In this document: positions 43,825 to 53,871 of the stretch, one piece after another | How positions within the stretch are numbered: position 1 is the stretch's first letter | Layout: the number at the start of each line of letters is the position of its first letter | Assembly (NCBI GenBank): GCA_963704615.1 | Contig: OY969923.1 | Coordinates: forward strand, 1,054,001-1,118,000 | Length of the DNA stretch: 64,000 nt | DNA from: Bog-756 sp963704615 | GTDB taxonomy: Bacteria > Actinomycetota > Acidimicrobiia > Acidimicrobiales > RAAP-2 | Direction of reading: 5' to 3' | Program-made: the position numbers and the translations under genes | The notes under the pieces: model-generated | The model's input: the letters and a program-made list of their open reading frames with translations, nothing else | Databases searched by the model: none | Told to the model about the DNA's origin: nothing

Positions 43825-45603
43825 CTAGTCGATGACGGCGATGACGTCGCCGGGACCGACCGAGTCCCCGGCTTGAACCCTGACGTCTTTGACGGTGCCG
43901 GCCCTTTCGGCGTTGACGTTGTTCTCCATCTTCATGGCTTCGAGCACGCACACCGTCTGACCCACCTCAACCTTGTCGCCCACCGAAATCAGCACCTTGA
44001 CGATGGTGCCCTGCATGGGCACCGCCACCGTGCCCGATCCGGCCCCCGAGGCGGTTGCCTTGGGACGTCGGGGACCGGCGGCGCGGGCTGCCCCTCCGGT
44101 CCCGGTGGCGACGACGGTCTCCCCGACGTCGGGCACCCACAGCTTGACCTGGTAGCGCCGCCCGTCGACCTCGGCGGTCACGTCGCGGAGCACCCGAGGC
44201 AACGACTCCTCTCCGTCGACCGGCGGTTCGCCCGCGGGCTCCGCGGCGGCGGTCACGCCGCTCAGGTCCAGCGTCTGCTCCACCCAATTGGTCGAGTGCT
44301 CGGCGGCCACGAAATCGGGGTGGGAGAGGATGGCCACATCGGCGGGCAGGGTGGTGGCCACCCCGACGATCTCGGTCTCGTCGATGGCCCGGAGCATCCG
44401 CCGGCGGGCCGCTTCGCGGTCGTGTCCCCACACCACCAGCTTGGCCACCAGGTTGTCGTAGAACTGACTCACCGAGTCCCCCGCCCCGTAGCCGGCGTCG
44501 AGGCGGACCCCGGGACCCCCGGGAGCGATGAACCGGGTGATAGTGCCTGGCGACGGGAGGAAGGCGCCACCCGCCGGGTCCTCGGCGTTGATCCTCACTT
44601 CGATGGCGTGGCCGTTCCGCTGCACTTCGTCCTGGGTGAACCCGAGGGGCTCGCCCGACGCCACCCGCAACTGCCACTCGACCAGGTCGAGGCCGGTGAC
44701 CAGTTCGGTGACCGGGTGCTCCACCTGCAGACGGGTGTTCATCTCGAGGAAGAAGAACTCACCGTCCTGATAGAGGAATTCGACCGTCCCGGCGTTGACG
44801 TATCCGCAGGCCTCGGCCACCTTGACCGAGGCCTCGCCCATCGCTCGGCGGACCTCGTCGGGGAACCGCGGCGCAGGACTCTCCTCCACCAATTTCTGAT
44901 GGCGTCTCTGCGCCGAGCAGTCACGCTCACCAAGCCAGAGCGTGGTGCCCGCGGTATCGGCGATGATCTGCATCTCGACGTGCCGCGGCCAGGCCAGATA
45001 GCGCTCGAGGTAGCACTCGCTGCGACCGAAGTAGGCCAACGACTCGCGCATGGCCGATTCGAGAGCGTCGGCCGCCTCGTCCGGTCCGGTGACCACCTTC
45101 ATGCCCCTGCCCCCACCGCCGTAGGCGGCCTTGATCGCCACCGGCCAGCCGAACTCGTCACCGAAGGCAACCACTTCGTCAGGCGAGGTGAGCACCTCGG
45201 ATCGTCCCGGCACCCCGGAGACTCCCGCTCTTTCGGCTGCGTGGCGCGAGCTGATCTTGTCGCCCATGATCTCGATGGCTTCGGGCGGCGGCCCGATGAA
45301 GATCACGCCACGGGCGGTGATGGCCCGGGCGAAGTCGGTGTTCTCCGAGAAGAACCCGTATCCGGGATGCACCGCATCGGCCCCACTGTCCTCGATGACC
45401 CGGAGGATCGCTTCGGTATTCAGATAGCTCTCCGCCGCAGTCTGACCCCCCAGTGAATAGGCCTCGTCGGCCAGTCGCACGTGCAGGGCATCGCGGTCGA
45501 GATCGGAGTACACCGCCACCGTGGATACCCCGAGCTCGCGGCAGGTCCGGATGACCCGTATCGCAATCTCTCCCCGGTTGGCGATGAGGACCTTCTTCAG
45601 CAC
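43825..45603 (-). CDS. acyl-CoA carboxylase alpha subunit (biotin carboxylase + BCCP)
   Basis: 592 residues: biotin carboxylase (VLIANRGEIAIRVIRTC at the start, ATP-grasp KAAYGGGGRGMKVV, FLEMNTRLQVEHPVTE) followed by a linker and a C-terminal biotinyl domain with Lys558 in EAMKMENN. It is the AccA/PccA-type subunit for acetyl-, propionyl- or longer acyl-CoA carboxylation; the beta subunit is not in the window. GTG 45603 gives the family N-terminus. It is divergent from birA, which attaches its biotin. Confidence 0.93.
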   Translation of the reverse strand: MLKKVLIANRGEIAIRVIRTCRELGVSTVAVYSDLDRDALHVRLADEAYSLGGQTAAESYLNTEAILRVIEDSGADAVHPGYGFFSENTDFARAITARGVIFIGPPPEAIEIMGDKISSRHAAERAGVSGVPGRSEVLTSPDEVVAFGDEFGWPVAIKAAYGGGGRGMKVVTGPDEAADALESAMRESLAYFGRSECYLERYLAWPRHVEMQIIADTAGTTLWLGERDCSAQRRHQKLVEESPAPRFPDEVRRAMGEASVKVAEACGYVNAGTVEFLYQDGEFFFLEMNTRLQVEHPVTELVTGLDLVEWQLRVASGEPLGFTQDEVQRNGHAIEVRINAEDPAGGAFLPSPGTITRFIAPGGPGVRLDAGYGAGDSVSQFYDNLVAKLVVWGHDREAARRRMLRAIDETEIVGVATTLPADVAILSHPDFVAAEHSTNWVEQTLDLSGVTAAAEPAGEPPVDGEESLPRVLRDVTAEVDGRRYQVKLWVPDVGETVVATGTGGAARAAGPRRPKATASGAGSGTVAVPMQGTIVKVLISVGDKVEVGQTVCVLEAMKMENNVNAERAGTVKDVRVQAGDSVGPGDVIAVID

Positions 45604-45700
45604 GCTGGGCCTTTCGAATCGGATGGGAATGGATGGGAATCGGATGAGCACGAGGCGGTGGAGGCACTGCCTCGAGGCGGTACAACACTGTCACGGCCCG

Positions 45701-45706
45701 TAGGGT
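45701..45706 (+). promoter_or_regulatory. -10 box of birA
   Basis: TAGGGT followed by seven bases and ATG 45714; no ribosome binding site. Confidence 0.5.
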
Positions 45707-45713
45707 ATGTGCC

Positions 45714-46499
45714 ATGCCGGGTACCCGGTTCACCGACATCCGGCGCTTCGACACGATCGACTCGACCAACCGCTACCTGCTCGACGAGGCTCGAGCCGGC
45801 GCCCCCGAGGGAGTGGTGGCGGTCGCCGACCACCAGACCGCCGGCCGAGGCCGGCTCGGTCGCCGTTGGGAGGCGCCGGCCGGAACGAGCCTGCTGCTGT
45901 CGGTGCTGCTGCGCCCCCGTCTGGCCGCCGACCAGAGACAGCTGGCCAGTTCGGTGGTGGCGTTGGCCGCAGCCGATGCCATGGCGGCGATGGCGGCGAT
46001 CGATGTGGGGATCAAGTGGCCCAACGATCTGGTGGCGCCCGACGGGCGGAAGCTGGCCGGAGTCCTGGCCGAGGCCGACCTGGTCGCCTCCCCGCCGACC
46101 CCGACCGGCGTCGCGCCGATCGTGGTGGGCATCGGCATCAACGTGAACTGGCCCCGGACCGATGCTGATCTCCCTGACGAGCTGGTGGGCTCGGCCACCT
46201 CTCTTCATCAGCAGGCCCATCGGGCCATCGACCGGAACCAGCTCCTCGGGGCCATTCTGGACGGACTGGAGCCGCGTGTTGCCGCGCTGGATGTGATTTC
46301 CGGACGGGCCCGGCAGGCCGACGACCTCCGGTCACAGTGCACCACGCTCGGCACCCGGGTCCGAGTGGAGCTGACCGACGACAGCTTCGAGGGGATCGCC
46401 ACCGATGTGACGTCCGCCGGCCACCTGGTGGTGGAGGCGGCGGGCGGGACGCGAACGGTCGTTGCCGGTGACGTGGTCCACGTCCGGCCCGGTCGCTGA
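45714..46499 (+). CDS. birA: biotin-[acetyl-CoA-carboxylase] ligase (class I)
   Basis: 261 residues. The biotinyl-AMP motif is TAGRGRLGRRW at 42-52, the catalytic lysine Lys101 in IKWPNDL, and VVGIGINVNW is present. There is no N-terminal DNA-binding domain, so it is an enzyme only and not a repressor. It ends with the small SH3-like BPL C-terminal domain. It is divergent from the carboxylase whose BCCP it modifies, sharing a 110-base promoter region. Confidence 0.93.
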   Translation: MPGTRFTDIRRFDTIDSTNRYLLDEARAGAPEGVVAVADHQTAGRGRLGRRWEAPAGTSLLLSVLLRPRLAADQRQLASSVVALAAADAMAAMAAIDVGIKWPNDLVAPDGRKLAGVLAEADLVASPPTPTGVAPIVVGIGINVNWPRTDADLPDELVGSATSLHQQAHRAIDRNQLLGAILDGLEPRVAALDVISGRARQADDLRSQCTTLGTRVRVELTDDSFEGIATDVTSAGHLVVEAAGGTRTVVAGDVVHVRPGR

Positions 46500-46533
46500 G
46501 ACCCGCGGCCCAAGGGCCTGCACAGGCCACGAG

Positions 46534-46539
46534 TATCAT
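46534..46539 (+). promoter_or_regulatory. candidate -10 box of the rmlB-like gene
   Basis: TATCAT nine bases before ATG 46549; slightly longer than the usual spacing but without a ribosome binding site. Confidence 0.4.
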
Positions 46540-46548
46540 GCTCGCATC

Positions 46549-47580
46549 ATGCGACTGCTCGTCACCGGAGGCGCCGGCTTCATCGGGTCCAATTTCGTGC
46601 GTTATTGGGTCACCAACCATCCCGACGACGCCGTGGTCGCCTTCGACGTGCTCACCTATGCCGGCAACCTGCCCAATCTGGACGACGTCCGCGATCGGAT
46701 CGAATTCGTGCAGGGGGACATCGGGGACATCGAAACTGTGGCCAAGACCCTCGCCGAGCACCAGACCGACGTCATCGTGAACTTCGCCGCCGAGTCGCAC
46801 AACAGCCTGGCCATCCTTGATCCTGCCCGCTTCTTCCGGACCAACGTCCTCGGCACCCAGACCCTGGCCGAAGCGGCGCGGCGTCACGGTGTGTCCCGGT
46901 TCCACCACATCTCCACCTGCGAGGTCTACGGGGACCTGCCACTCGAATCGGACGAGGTGTTCACCGAGGAGACCCCCTACCGGCCTCGCACCCCCTACAA
47001 CGCCTCGAAAGCCGGTGCCGACCACGCGGTGCGGGCCTATGTCGCCACTTTCGGTTTGCCGGCCACCATCACCAACTGCTGCAACAACTACGGCCCTTAC
47101 CAATTCCCCGAGAAGGTCATCCCCCTGTTCACCTCGCAGGCTCTCGACGAACAACCGCTCACTCTGTACGCCTCGTCGCAGAACCGAAGGGAGTGGCTGC
47201 ACGTCGATGATCACTGCCGGGCCATCGAGTTGGTGCTCCAACACGGGGAGGTGGGGGAGACCTACAACGTCGGCAGTGGCGTCGAGGCCAGCGTGGAGGA
47301 GATCGCCGACGCCGTTCTCGACGCCACCGGGCAGCCGTCGACGTTGAAGGAGATCGTCCCCGACCGACCCAGCCACGACCGTCGCTATCTGTTGGATTCC
47401 TCCAAGATCCGCACCGCTCTGGGTTGGGAGCCAACTGTCCCCTTCCCCCAGGGCCTGGCCGACACCGTGGCCTGGTACGTGGCCAACCGTGGCTGGTGGG
47501 AACCCCTGCGTGACCGGGCCCCGGTGGTCGAAGGGGCCTGGGCCACGGATCCACCCCCCGGGCCCGCGTCGGAGTCGTGA
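46549..47580 (+). CDS. rfbB: dTDP-glucose 4,6-dehydratase-like extended SDR, Asp-to-Cys active site
   Basis: 343 residues. TGGAGFIG (6-13), FAAESH, Tyr150-x3-Lys154 (PYNASKAGAD) and NNYGPYQFPEKVIPLF identify the RmlB family. In characterised RmlB the dehydration acid/base pair is Asp-Glu in STDEVYG; here the segment reads STCEVYG, with Cys124 replacing the Asp and Glu125 kept. The usual ESHVDRSI is also ESHNSLAI. It may be a divergent dehydratase or a different dTDP/UDP-sugar enzyme. Its GTG-coupled neighbour is rmlD-like, which supports a dTDP-deoxysugar pathway. Confidence 0.82.
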   Translation: MRLLVTGGAGFIGSNFVRYWVTNHPDDAVVAFDVLTYAGNLPNLDDVRDRIEFVQGDIGDIETVAKTLAEHQTDVIVNFAAESHNSLAILDPARFFRTNVLGTQTLAEAARRHGVSRFHHISTCEVYGDLPLESDEVFTEETPYRPRTPYNASKAGADHAVRAYVATFGLPATITNCCNNYGPYQFPEKVIPLFTSQALDEQPLTLYASSQNRREWLHVDDHCRAIELVLQHGEVGETYNVGSGVEASVEEIADAVLDATGQPSTLKEIVPDRPSHDRRYLLDSSKIRTALGWEPTVPFPQGLADTVAWYVANRGWWEPLRDRAPVVEGAWATDPPPGPASES

Positions 47581-48527
47581 TCCCGCCTCTGCGGGTGCTG
47601 GTCACCGGCGGGAACGGTCAGCTGGGCCGCGACCTGCGGGATGTGCTGGCCGGCTCCGTTCCCGATGGTGGCCTCGACCAGGACCAGTCCGAGGGGTGCC
47701 GCTTGTTGCCCCGTGTGGCCAAGGGAACCTTCGACGTCCTCTCGACCGACATCGACACCCTCGATGTGGTCGATCGGACCGCGGTGCGGGAGGCCGCCGA
47801 CGCCTTCCGGCCCGACATCGTCCTGCACGCCGGCGCCTACACCGCGGTCGACGCCTGCGAGTCCGACCCCGACACCGCCTTCGCCGTGAATGCCATCGGT
47901 ACCCGCAATATCGCCGAGGCCGCTTCCGGCGTCGACGCACACCTGGTCTACATCTCGACCGACTACGTCTTCGACGGCACGCTCGACCGACCCTATGTGG
48001 AGTGGGATGAACCCAATCCCCGCTCGGTGTACGGGCGGAGCAAGCTGGCCGGCGAGATCGAGGTGAACACGGTGGCTGGGCCGTCGGCCACCGTGGTGCG
48101 CACGGCATGGGTGTCCGGTGCCCACGGAGCCAACATGGTCAAGACGGTGCTCCGGCTGGCCGCCGCTGATCCCGACGGGCCACTGCGCTTCGTCGACGAC
48201 CAGCACGGGTGCCCGACCTTCACTGCTGATCTGGCCCGGGCCGTCGTGCGCTTGGCGCTCGACCGGCGTCCCGGAACGTTCCATGTCACCAACCGGGGTG
48301 AGACGACCTGGTTCGGATTCGCGCAGGCGACCCTGGCCGCAGCCGGCTTCGACCCTCGGCGGGTGGAGCCCATCGCCACCTCCGAGCTCGATCCACCGCG
48401 GCCGGCGCCGCGACCGGCCAATTCGAGGCTCGACAACGCCGCTCTGCGACTGTCCGGCCTGCCCCTGCTTCCGGAGTGGATCGACTCACTGGCCCGATTG
48501 GTCGGTTTTCTGGCGCCGGCCCGCTGA
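47577..48527 (+). CDS. rfbD: dTDP-4-dehydrorhamnose reductase
   Basis: 316 residues, RmlD fold: TGGNGQLGRDL near the start, NAIGTRNIAEAA, ISTDYVFDGT, YGRSKLAGE with the catalytic Tyr/Lys, and the late region LPLLPEWIDSLARLV. It reduces the 4-keto group to give dTDP-L-rhamnose. The GTG start overlaps the upstream dehydratase stop by 4 bases. RmlA and RmlC, needed for the complete pathway, are not seen in this window. An insertion near residues 36-50 (EGCRLLPRVAKGT) is longer than usual. Confidence 0.88.
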   Translation: MIPPLRVLVTGGNGQLGRDLRDVLAGSVPDGGLDQDQSEGCRLLPRVAKGTFDVLSTDIDTLDVVDRTAVREAADAFRPDIVLHAGAYTAVDACESDPDTAFAVNAIGTRNIAEAASGVDAHLVYISTDYVFDGTLDRPYVEWDEPNPRSVYGRSKLAGEIEVNTVAGPSATVVRTAWVSGAHGANMVKTVLRLAAADPDGPLRFVDDQHGCPTFTADLARAVVRLALDRRPGTFHVTNRGETTWFGFAQATLAAAGFDPRRVEPIATSELDPPRPAPRPANSRLDNAALRLSGLPLLPEWIDSLARLVGFLAPAR

Positions 48528-48843
48528 TCGGGGAGGTTCTCGCCGCCGCCTCGCGGCCACTACCCTCGCGCACCGTTGCCTGGCCGCTCGACTCCGGGGC
48601 TCCTGGCCGGCCGTGGCCGGTCGGCTCCGCTGATGGGGGTTTCCCGACCGCTGATGGTCCGAGGCATGAACAGACCACCGACAGAGCACAAGGAACCTAC
48701 AGAACGGGTGAGAATGGGCCGTTATGGGAAGGGCCGGGCAGTCCCGGGCATGATGGAGCCACAGCGACGACGGGTGCGGATACGTGATGTCATGGAGTTC
48801 ATGGGTGTTAGGGGGGTCCGGTAGCGTGCCCGGCGCCCGCAGC
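48528..48843. other. 316-base gap upstream of the UDP-glucose dehydrogenase gene
   Basis: No convincing gene: the open frames here are short and lack protein-like composition. It contains a TAGCGT box at 48822-48827, suitable for transcription starting about 10 bases before GTG 48844. The stretch is purine-rich and contains several in-register ATGs but no visible tRNA or strong hairpin. Confidence 0.5.
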
Positions 48844-50319
48844 GTGTCAGCAGGAGATTCGGGACCTCCCGGCGCCTACTTCGGCCACGGCGGAGCTGCG
48901 GTCCGGGTGCTTCCCCACGGCCGTGGGCGCTCGGTGGCGGTCATCGGGGTGGGCTATGTGGGCCTTCCCACCGCGGCCACACTGGCCCACCTCGGCCATC
49001 GGGTGACCTGTGGCGACAGCGATCCGGCCAAGGTCGCCCTGCTCGACCAGGGCAAGGTCCCCATCGTCGAGGACCATCTCGAAGAGCTGGTGCACGAGGG
49101 GCAGGCCTCCGGTCGCCTGCGGTTCGCGGTCGGGGCCACCGCGGCGGTCGAGGGCGCGGAATTCGTGTTCCTCTGCGTGCCCACCCCGCAGGGAGTGGAC
49201 GGGTCAGCCGATCTCTCCTTCGTGGAGGCGGTGGCCGAGGAGATCGGGCCCCACCTGCTGCCCGGCACGATCATCGTCAACAAGTCGACGGTGCCGGTGG
49301 GGTCGACGCTGGTCGTCGAGCGGGTCCTCGGCCGCCACGACATCGCCGTGGTGTCCAACCCGGAGTTCCTTCGGGAGGGGACGGCCGTGCAGGACAGCCT
49401 GCATCCCGAGCGCATCGTGGTGGGGGCCGACGACCAAGCGGCTGCGGCCAAGGTGGGCGACCTCTTCGCCGCCACCCACGCGCCGTTGTTGATCACCGAC
49501 GCGGCCACCGCGGAGACCATCAAGTATGCGTCCAACGCTTTTCTGGCCACCAAACTGAGCTTCGTCAACGCGGTGGCCGGTCTGTGCGAGGCAGTCGGGG
49601 CCGACGTGCGTGACGTCATCTTGGGACTGGGCTACGACAAGCGCATCGGGTTCGAGTATCTGCGTCCCGGGCCCGGATGGGGCGGAAGCTGCCTCCCGAA
49701 GGACACCCGGGCGCTGGTGCACATCGCCGAACAGGCCGGGTACGACTTCTCCTTCCTGCGCGGCGCAATCGCCACCAACGACGAGCAGTTCGAACGGGTG
49801 GTGAACAAGGTCAGCGCCGCGGTGGGCGACGACTTGAAGGGGAAGGTGGTTGCCGTGTGGGGCCTTACGTTCAAGGCCGGCACTGACGACCTGCGCAACT
49901 CACCCGCCCTCGAGGTGGTGCAACGCCTGGTGGAGGGAGGTGCGGTCGTGCAGGCCTTCGACCCAACGGTCTCGGTCCCCGACGGCGAGAAGTCCGTTCC
50001 CCTCGACGACCTTTCCCGGTTCGTTCCCAACGGCGGCTCGGGCACCAGCACCGGGCCGGGTTCGGATGGGGACCCCGCCTCGGTCTCCGCCGGTGACCGG
50101 ATGGGAACCCAGGTGCGCGCCTACCCCGACGCCTACGCCGCATGCCAGGGCGCGGTCGCCACCGTCGTCCTGACCGAGTGGGACGAGTTCCGGTGGCTCG
50201 ACTTCGCCAAGGTGCGCGCCACCATGGCCTCCCCGGTGGTCATCGACGCCCGTAATCTCCTCGACCCGGCCCAGCTTCGTCGTATCGGCTTCGAGTACAC
50301 CGGCATCGGACGTCGATGA
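48844..50319 (+). CDS. ugd: UDP-glucose/GDP-mannose dehydrogenase family, UDP-glucose 6-dehydrogenase
   Basis: About 491 residues. VAVIGVGYVGLPTAATLAHLGH is the NAD site, followed by CVPTPQ, NKSTVPVGST, ETIKYASNAFLATKLSF and the catalytic Cys near 283 in GWGGSCLPKDT. It oxidises UDP-glucose to UDP-glucuronate, the substrate of the next gene. GTG 48844 was chosen from the TAGCGT box upstream; GTG 48826 or an ATG at 48784 would add residues that lie in or before that box. There is a Gly/Ser-rich insertion around 400-420. It overlaps the next gene by 4 bases. Confidence 0.88.
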   Translation: MSAGDSGPPGAYFGHGGAAVRVLPHGRGRSVAVIGVGYVGLPTAATLAHLGHRVTCGDSDPAKVALLDQGKVPIVEDHLEELVHEGQASGRLRFAVGATAAVEGAEFVFLCVPTPQGVDGSADLSFVEAVAEEIGPHLLPGTIIVNKSTVPVGSTLVVERVLGRHDIAVVSNPEFLREGTAVQDSLHPERIVVGADDQAAAAKVGDLFAATHAPLLITDAATAETIKYASNAFLATKLSFVNAVAGLCEAVGADVRDVILGLGYDKRIGFEYLRPGPGWGGSCLPKDTRALVHIAEQAGYDFSFLRGAIATNDEQFERVVNKVSAAVGDDLKGKVVAVWGLTFKAGTDDLRNSPALEVVQRLVEGGAVVQAFDPTVSVPDGEKSVPLDDLSRFVPNGGSGTSTGPGSDGDPASVSAGDRMGTQVRAYPDAYAACQGAVATVVLTEWDEFRWLDFAKVRATMASPVVIDARNLLDPAQLRRIGFEYTGIGRR

Positions 50320-51366
50320 GTCCTCGCACGGTGGTGCTGGGCGGGGCGGGGTTCCTGGGGTCCCACCTGTGCGACAGCCTGGTCGCTCGGGGTGACGAGG
50401 TGGTGTGCGTCGACGACTTCTCGACCGGCCGCCGTGTGAACCTGTCCCAGTTGGACGGCCACTCGGCATTCACACTGGTGGAGGCGGACATTTCGGTCTC
50501 CCTGCCCGTCGACGGTGAGGTGAGCGGAGTTTTCCATCTGGCCAGCGCGGCCTCGCCACCGGAGTACCTGGCCCGACCGCTCGAGACCCTGGCCGTGGGC
50601 AGCGAAGGAACCCGGAGGGGACTCGAGCTTGCTGAGCAACATGGCGCCCGGTTCCTGATGGCGTCCACCAGTGAGGTCTACGGCGATCCCGCCGTTCACC
50701 CGCAGTCCGAGGGGTACTGGGGCAACGTGAATCCGGTGGGGCCCCGGAGTGTCTACGACGAGTCCAAGCGGTTCGCCGAGGCGCTGTGCATGGCCCACCA
50801 CCGGACGAGAGGGACGGACGTCGGCATCGCCCGCATCTTCAACACTTACGGCCCACGGCTCCGGCCCGACGACGGGAGAGTGGTCTCCAACTTCCTCCTC
50901 CAGGCCATGCAGGGCGAACCTCTCACCGTCTACGGCGACGGCAGCCAGACTCGGAGCCTCTGCTTCGTCGACGACGAGATACGGGGCCTGATCGCCCTGT
51001 TCGACGCCGACCTCACCGGACCGGTCAACATCGGCAACCCGGACGAGTACACGGTTCTCCAGTTGGCGAGCGCCGTCGTCGAATTACTCGGGTCTCCGTC
51101 ACCGATCGTCCACCGGCCGCTTCCCGAGGATGACCCCACCCGCCGGCGTCCCGACATCACCCTGGCCCGGGCCGCCCTGGGTTGGGAACCGACAACCGAG
51201 CTCAAAGACGGACTGTCGAGGACCGCGGCATACTTGGCCGAGGACGCCGGCCTGGTTGGTGGAGCGGCGCCGACCCCGGTCGGCCCGGACGGATCGCTCG
51301 GAAGCAACAACGGGGGAGCCACCGGTCTCCGGACCACGGGAGCAAAGGATCGAGGAGTGCAATCCC

Positions 51367-51374
<8 letters not shown>
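50316..51374 (+). CDS. UDP-glucuronate decarboxylase (UDP-xylose synthase)
   Basis: 352 residues of extended SDR with GGAGFLGSHLCD, the UXS landmark EGYWGNVNPVGPRSVYDESKR (catalytic Tyr/Lys) and RIFNTYGPRLRPDDGRVVSNF. It decarboxylates UDP-glucuronate from Ugd to UDP-xylose. The C-terminal tail after residue 310 is Gly/Thr-rich and unlike UXS. It is coupled to ugd (ATGA overlap) and to the following GT2 gene (8-base overlap), so a xylose-containing glycan is likely. Confidence 0.88.
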
Positions 51375-52116
<742 letters not shown>

Positions 52117-52141
52117 CCGGCGGCGTCGGCGGCCGCCGGTA

Positions 52142-53059
52142 GTGTCGGCGTCCAGCGAGCACTCAGCGGAGGCTACGGGCACAGCCGCGGTCGTCGTCAA
52201 CTATGAGTCGGGTCACGCCCTCACCCGATGCGTCGACGACCTGGCCTCCGAGGGGACCGATGAACTGGTTGTGGTGGACAACGGCTCTCTCGACGGTTCG
52301 CTCGACGAGCTCCGGCGTCGGTGGCCCACAGTCGAGGTGTTGGTGCCCGGGCGCAACCTCGGCTATGGCGCGGCTGCCAATCGGGGCGTCGCCGCCACCA
52401 CTCTGCCCTCGGTTCTGGTGTGCAATCCCGACCTCGAGTTCCGACCGGGTGCGATCGAGGCCATGGCCGGCGTCCTGGCCGACGATCCGAACTGCGCACT
52501 GGTCGGTCCGCTGATCCGAAACCGCGAGGGCGAGCGCTATCCGTCAGCCCGCCAATTCCCCTCGCTCACCGATGCCGCCGGCCATGCCGCACTGGGGATG
52601 TTCCGCCCGGGCAACCGGTTCACCCGGTCCTACCAGAAGGCCGATCTCGATACGGCCAACGGCCGTCCGGTCACCGTCGACTGGGTTTCGGGGGCGTGCT
52701 TCTTGGTGAGGAGATCGGCCTTCGAGGACGTGGGGGGATTCGACGAGGCCTACTTCATGTACGCCGAGGACGTGGACCTCTGCTGGCGCCTGGGTCGTGC
52801 CGGTTGGCGGGTGGCGTACGCACCGGCGGCCGAAGTGACCCATTCCCAAGGAGTGTCGACCGACAGGCATCCGTACCGGATGATCGTCGAGCACCATCGC
52901 TCGCTCCTGCGCTTCGCCGCCCGGTCGTCGGAGGGGTGGCGCCGGGCGCTCCTGCCCCTGGTTGCGCTCGGATTGGCCGCCCGGGGGTGCCTGGCCTTCC
53001 TCGTGCGGATGTCACAATCGAGCTCTCGTGCGACCGAGGCGACCGAGCCCAGGTTGTAG
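52142..53059 (+). CDS. GT2 glycosyltransferase, rhamnosyltransferase (WbbL)-like
   Basis: 305 residues. AVVVNYESGHALTRCVDDL, LVVVDNGSLDGS, GRNLGYGAAANRG, CNPDLEF, DWVSGACFLVRRSAF and the EDVDLCWRL box are typical of WbbL/GT2 rhamnosyltransferases. This fits the dTDP-rhamnose genes upstream. GTG 52142 is the most downstream start that keeps the first strand; an earlier ATG lies inside the preceding gene. The end has a weakly hydrophobic helix. Confidence 0.85.
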   Translation: MSASSEHSAEATGTAAVVVNYESGHALTRCVDDLASEGTDELVVVDNGSLDGSLDELRRRWPTVEVLVPGRNLGYGAAANRGVAATTLPSVLVCNPDLEFRPGAIEAMAGVLADDPNCALVGPLIRNREGERYPSARQFPSLTDAAGHAALGMFRPGNRFTRSYQKADLDTANGRPVTVDWVSGACFLVRRSAFEDVGGFDEAYFMYAEDVDLCWRLGRAGWRVAYAPAAEVTHSQGVSTDRHPYRMIVEHHRSLLRFAARSSEGWRRALLPLVALGLAARGCLAFLVRMSQSSSRATEATEPRL

Positions 53060-53073
53060 GGTGTCGTCCGATC

Positions 53074-53871
53074 ATGCCGAGCAACTCGACGGGCAAATGG
53101 GTTCAGCGTGCGGCCACCACCGGTGGCGGCCGGACCTATCGCGGTCAGATGCCGATCAACTGGTACGCCAGCCTGGCCCTGATCTGCATCGTGGGTCTTC
53201 TGCTGATCGGGTTCAGCCGCTACCAGCGCACCCATCAGACGGCCTCGTCGGCGGGCCCGCCGACCACTTCGCAGGTCTGGCATGCGGCGTTGGGCATCGA
53301 CATCTGTGGCACCACCGAGCCCAACCTGCCGGCCAGCACCAATTCCTCGAAAACCGGCTTCACCGCCGGTGGGAACGGGGTGTTGACCATCGCCCCGAAG
53401 AACAGCTCCGAGTCCGGTGCCAACGCCACCCTGGGCAACTTCGTCTCTGGGTACAAGGGCCTCGAGCTGAACTCGTCCACCCTGCAGTATCCGGGTAAGC
53501 CGGCCTACGCCAACGGCGACGTCTGTCCGAAGGGGACGGCCGACGCGGGCAAGCCCGGAGTCGTCATCGTTGTCAGCTGGCCCAACTTCGCATCGAAAGG
53601 AAAGGGCACCGAGACCAGCGGTGACCCCCAGGACCTGCTGTTCGCCAACGGTCAGCTCATCACCATGGCGTTCGTGCCGGCCACGGCCTCGATCCCGAAG
53701 CCTCCGGCCACTGCCATCACCGCCCTGATCACCTCGGTCAGCCAGGGTGCGACCACGACCACGACCACTCCGGTCATACCCACCACCACACCCACGACGG
53801 CACCGACCACCTCGACCACGGCCGCCCCGACCTCGACCACAACGAAGAATTCCGGCGGAAGCACCAAGTGA
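53074..53871 (+). CDS. membrane-anchored protein with Thr-rich mucin-like tail
   Basis: 265 residues. One transmembrane helix at about 30-47 (YASLALICIVGLLLIGF), then an outside domain with two cysteines (IDICGT and GDVCPK) and a terminal segment of about 40 residues dominated by Thr, Pro and Ala, then Lys-Asn-Ser-Gly. The tail resembles O-glycosylated stalks. It lies inside the glycan operon, overlapping the next gene by 4 bases. ATG 53074 is 11 bases after a TAGGGT box. No family is recognised, but the context suggests a cell-envelope role. Confidence 0.7.
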   Translation: MPSNSTGKWVQRAATTGGGRTYRGQMPINWYASLALICIVGLLLIGFSRYQRTHQTASSAGPPTTSQVWHAALGIDICGTTEPNLPASTNSSKTGFTAGGNGVLTIAPKNSSESGANATLGNFVSGYKGLELNSSTLQYPGKPAYANGDVCPKGTADAGKPGVVIVVSWPNFASKGKGTETSGDPQDLLFANGQLITMAFVPATASIPKPPATAITALITSVSQGATTTTTTPVIPTTTPTTAPTTSTTAAPTSTTTKNSGGSTK

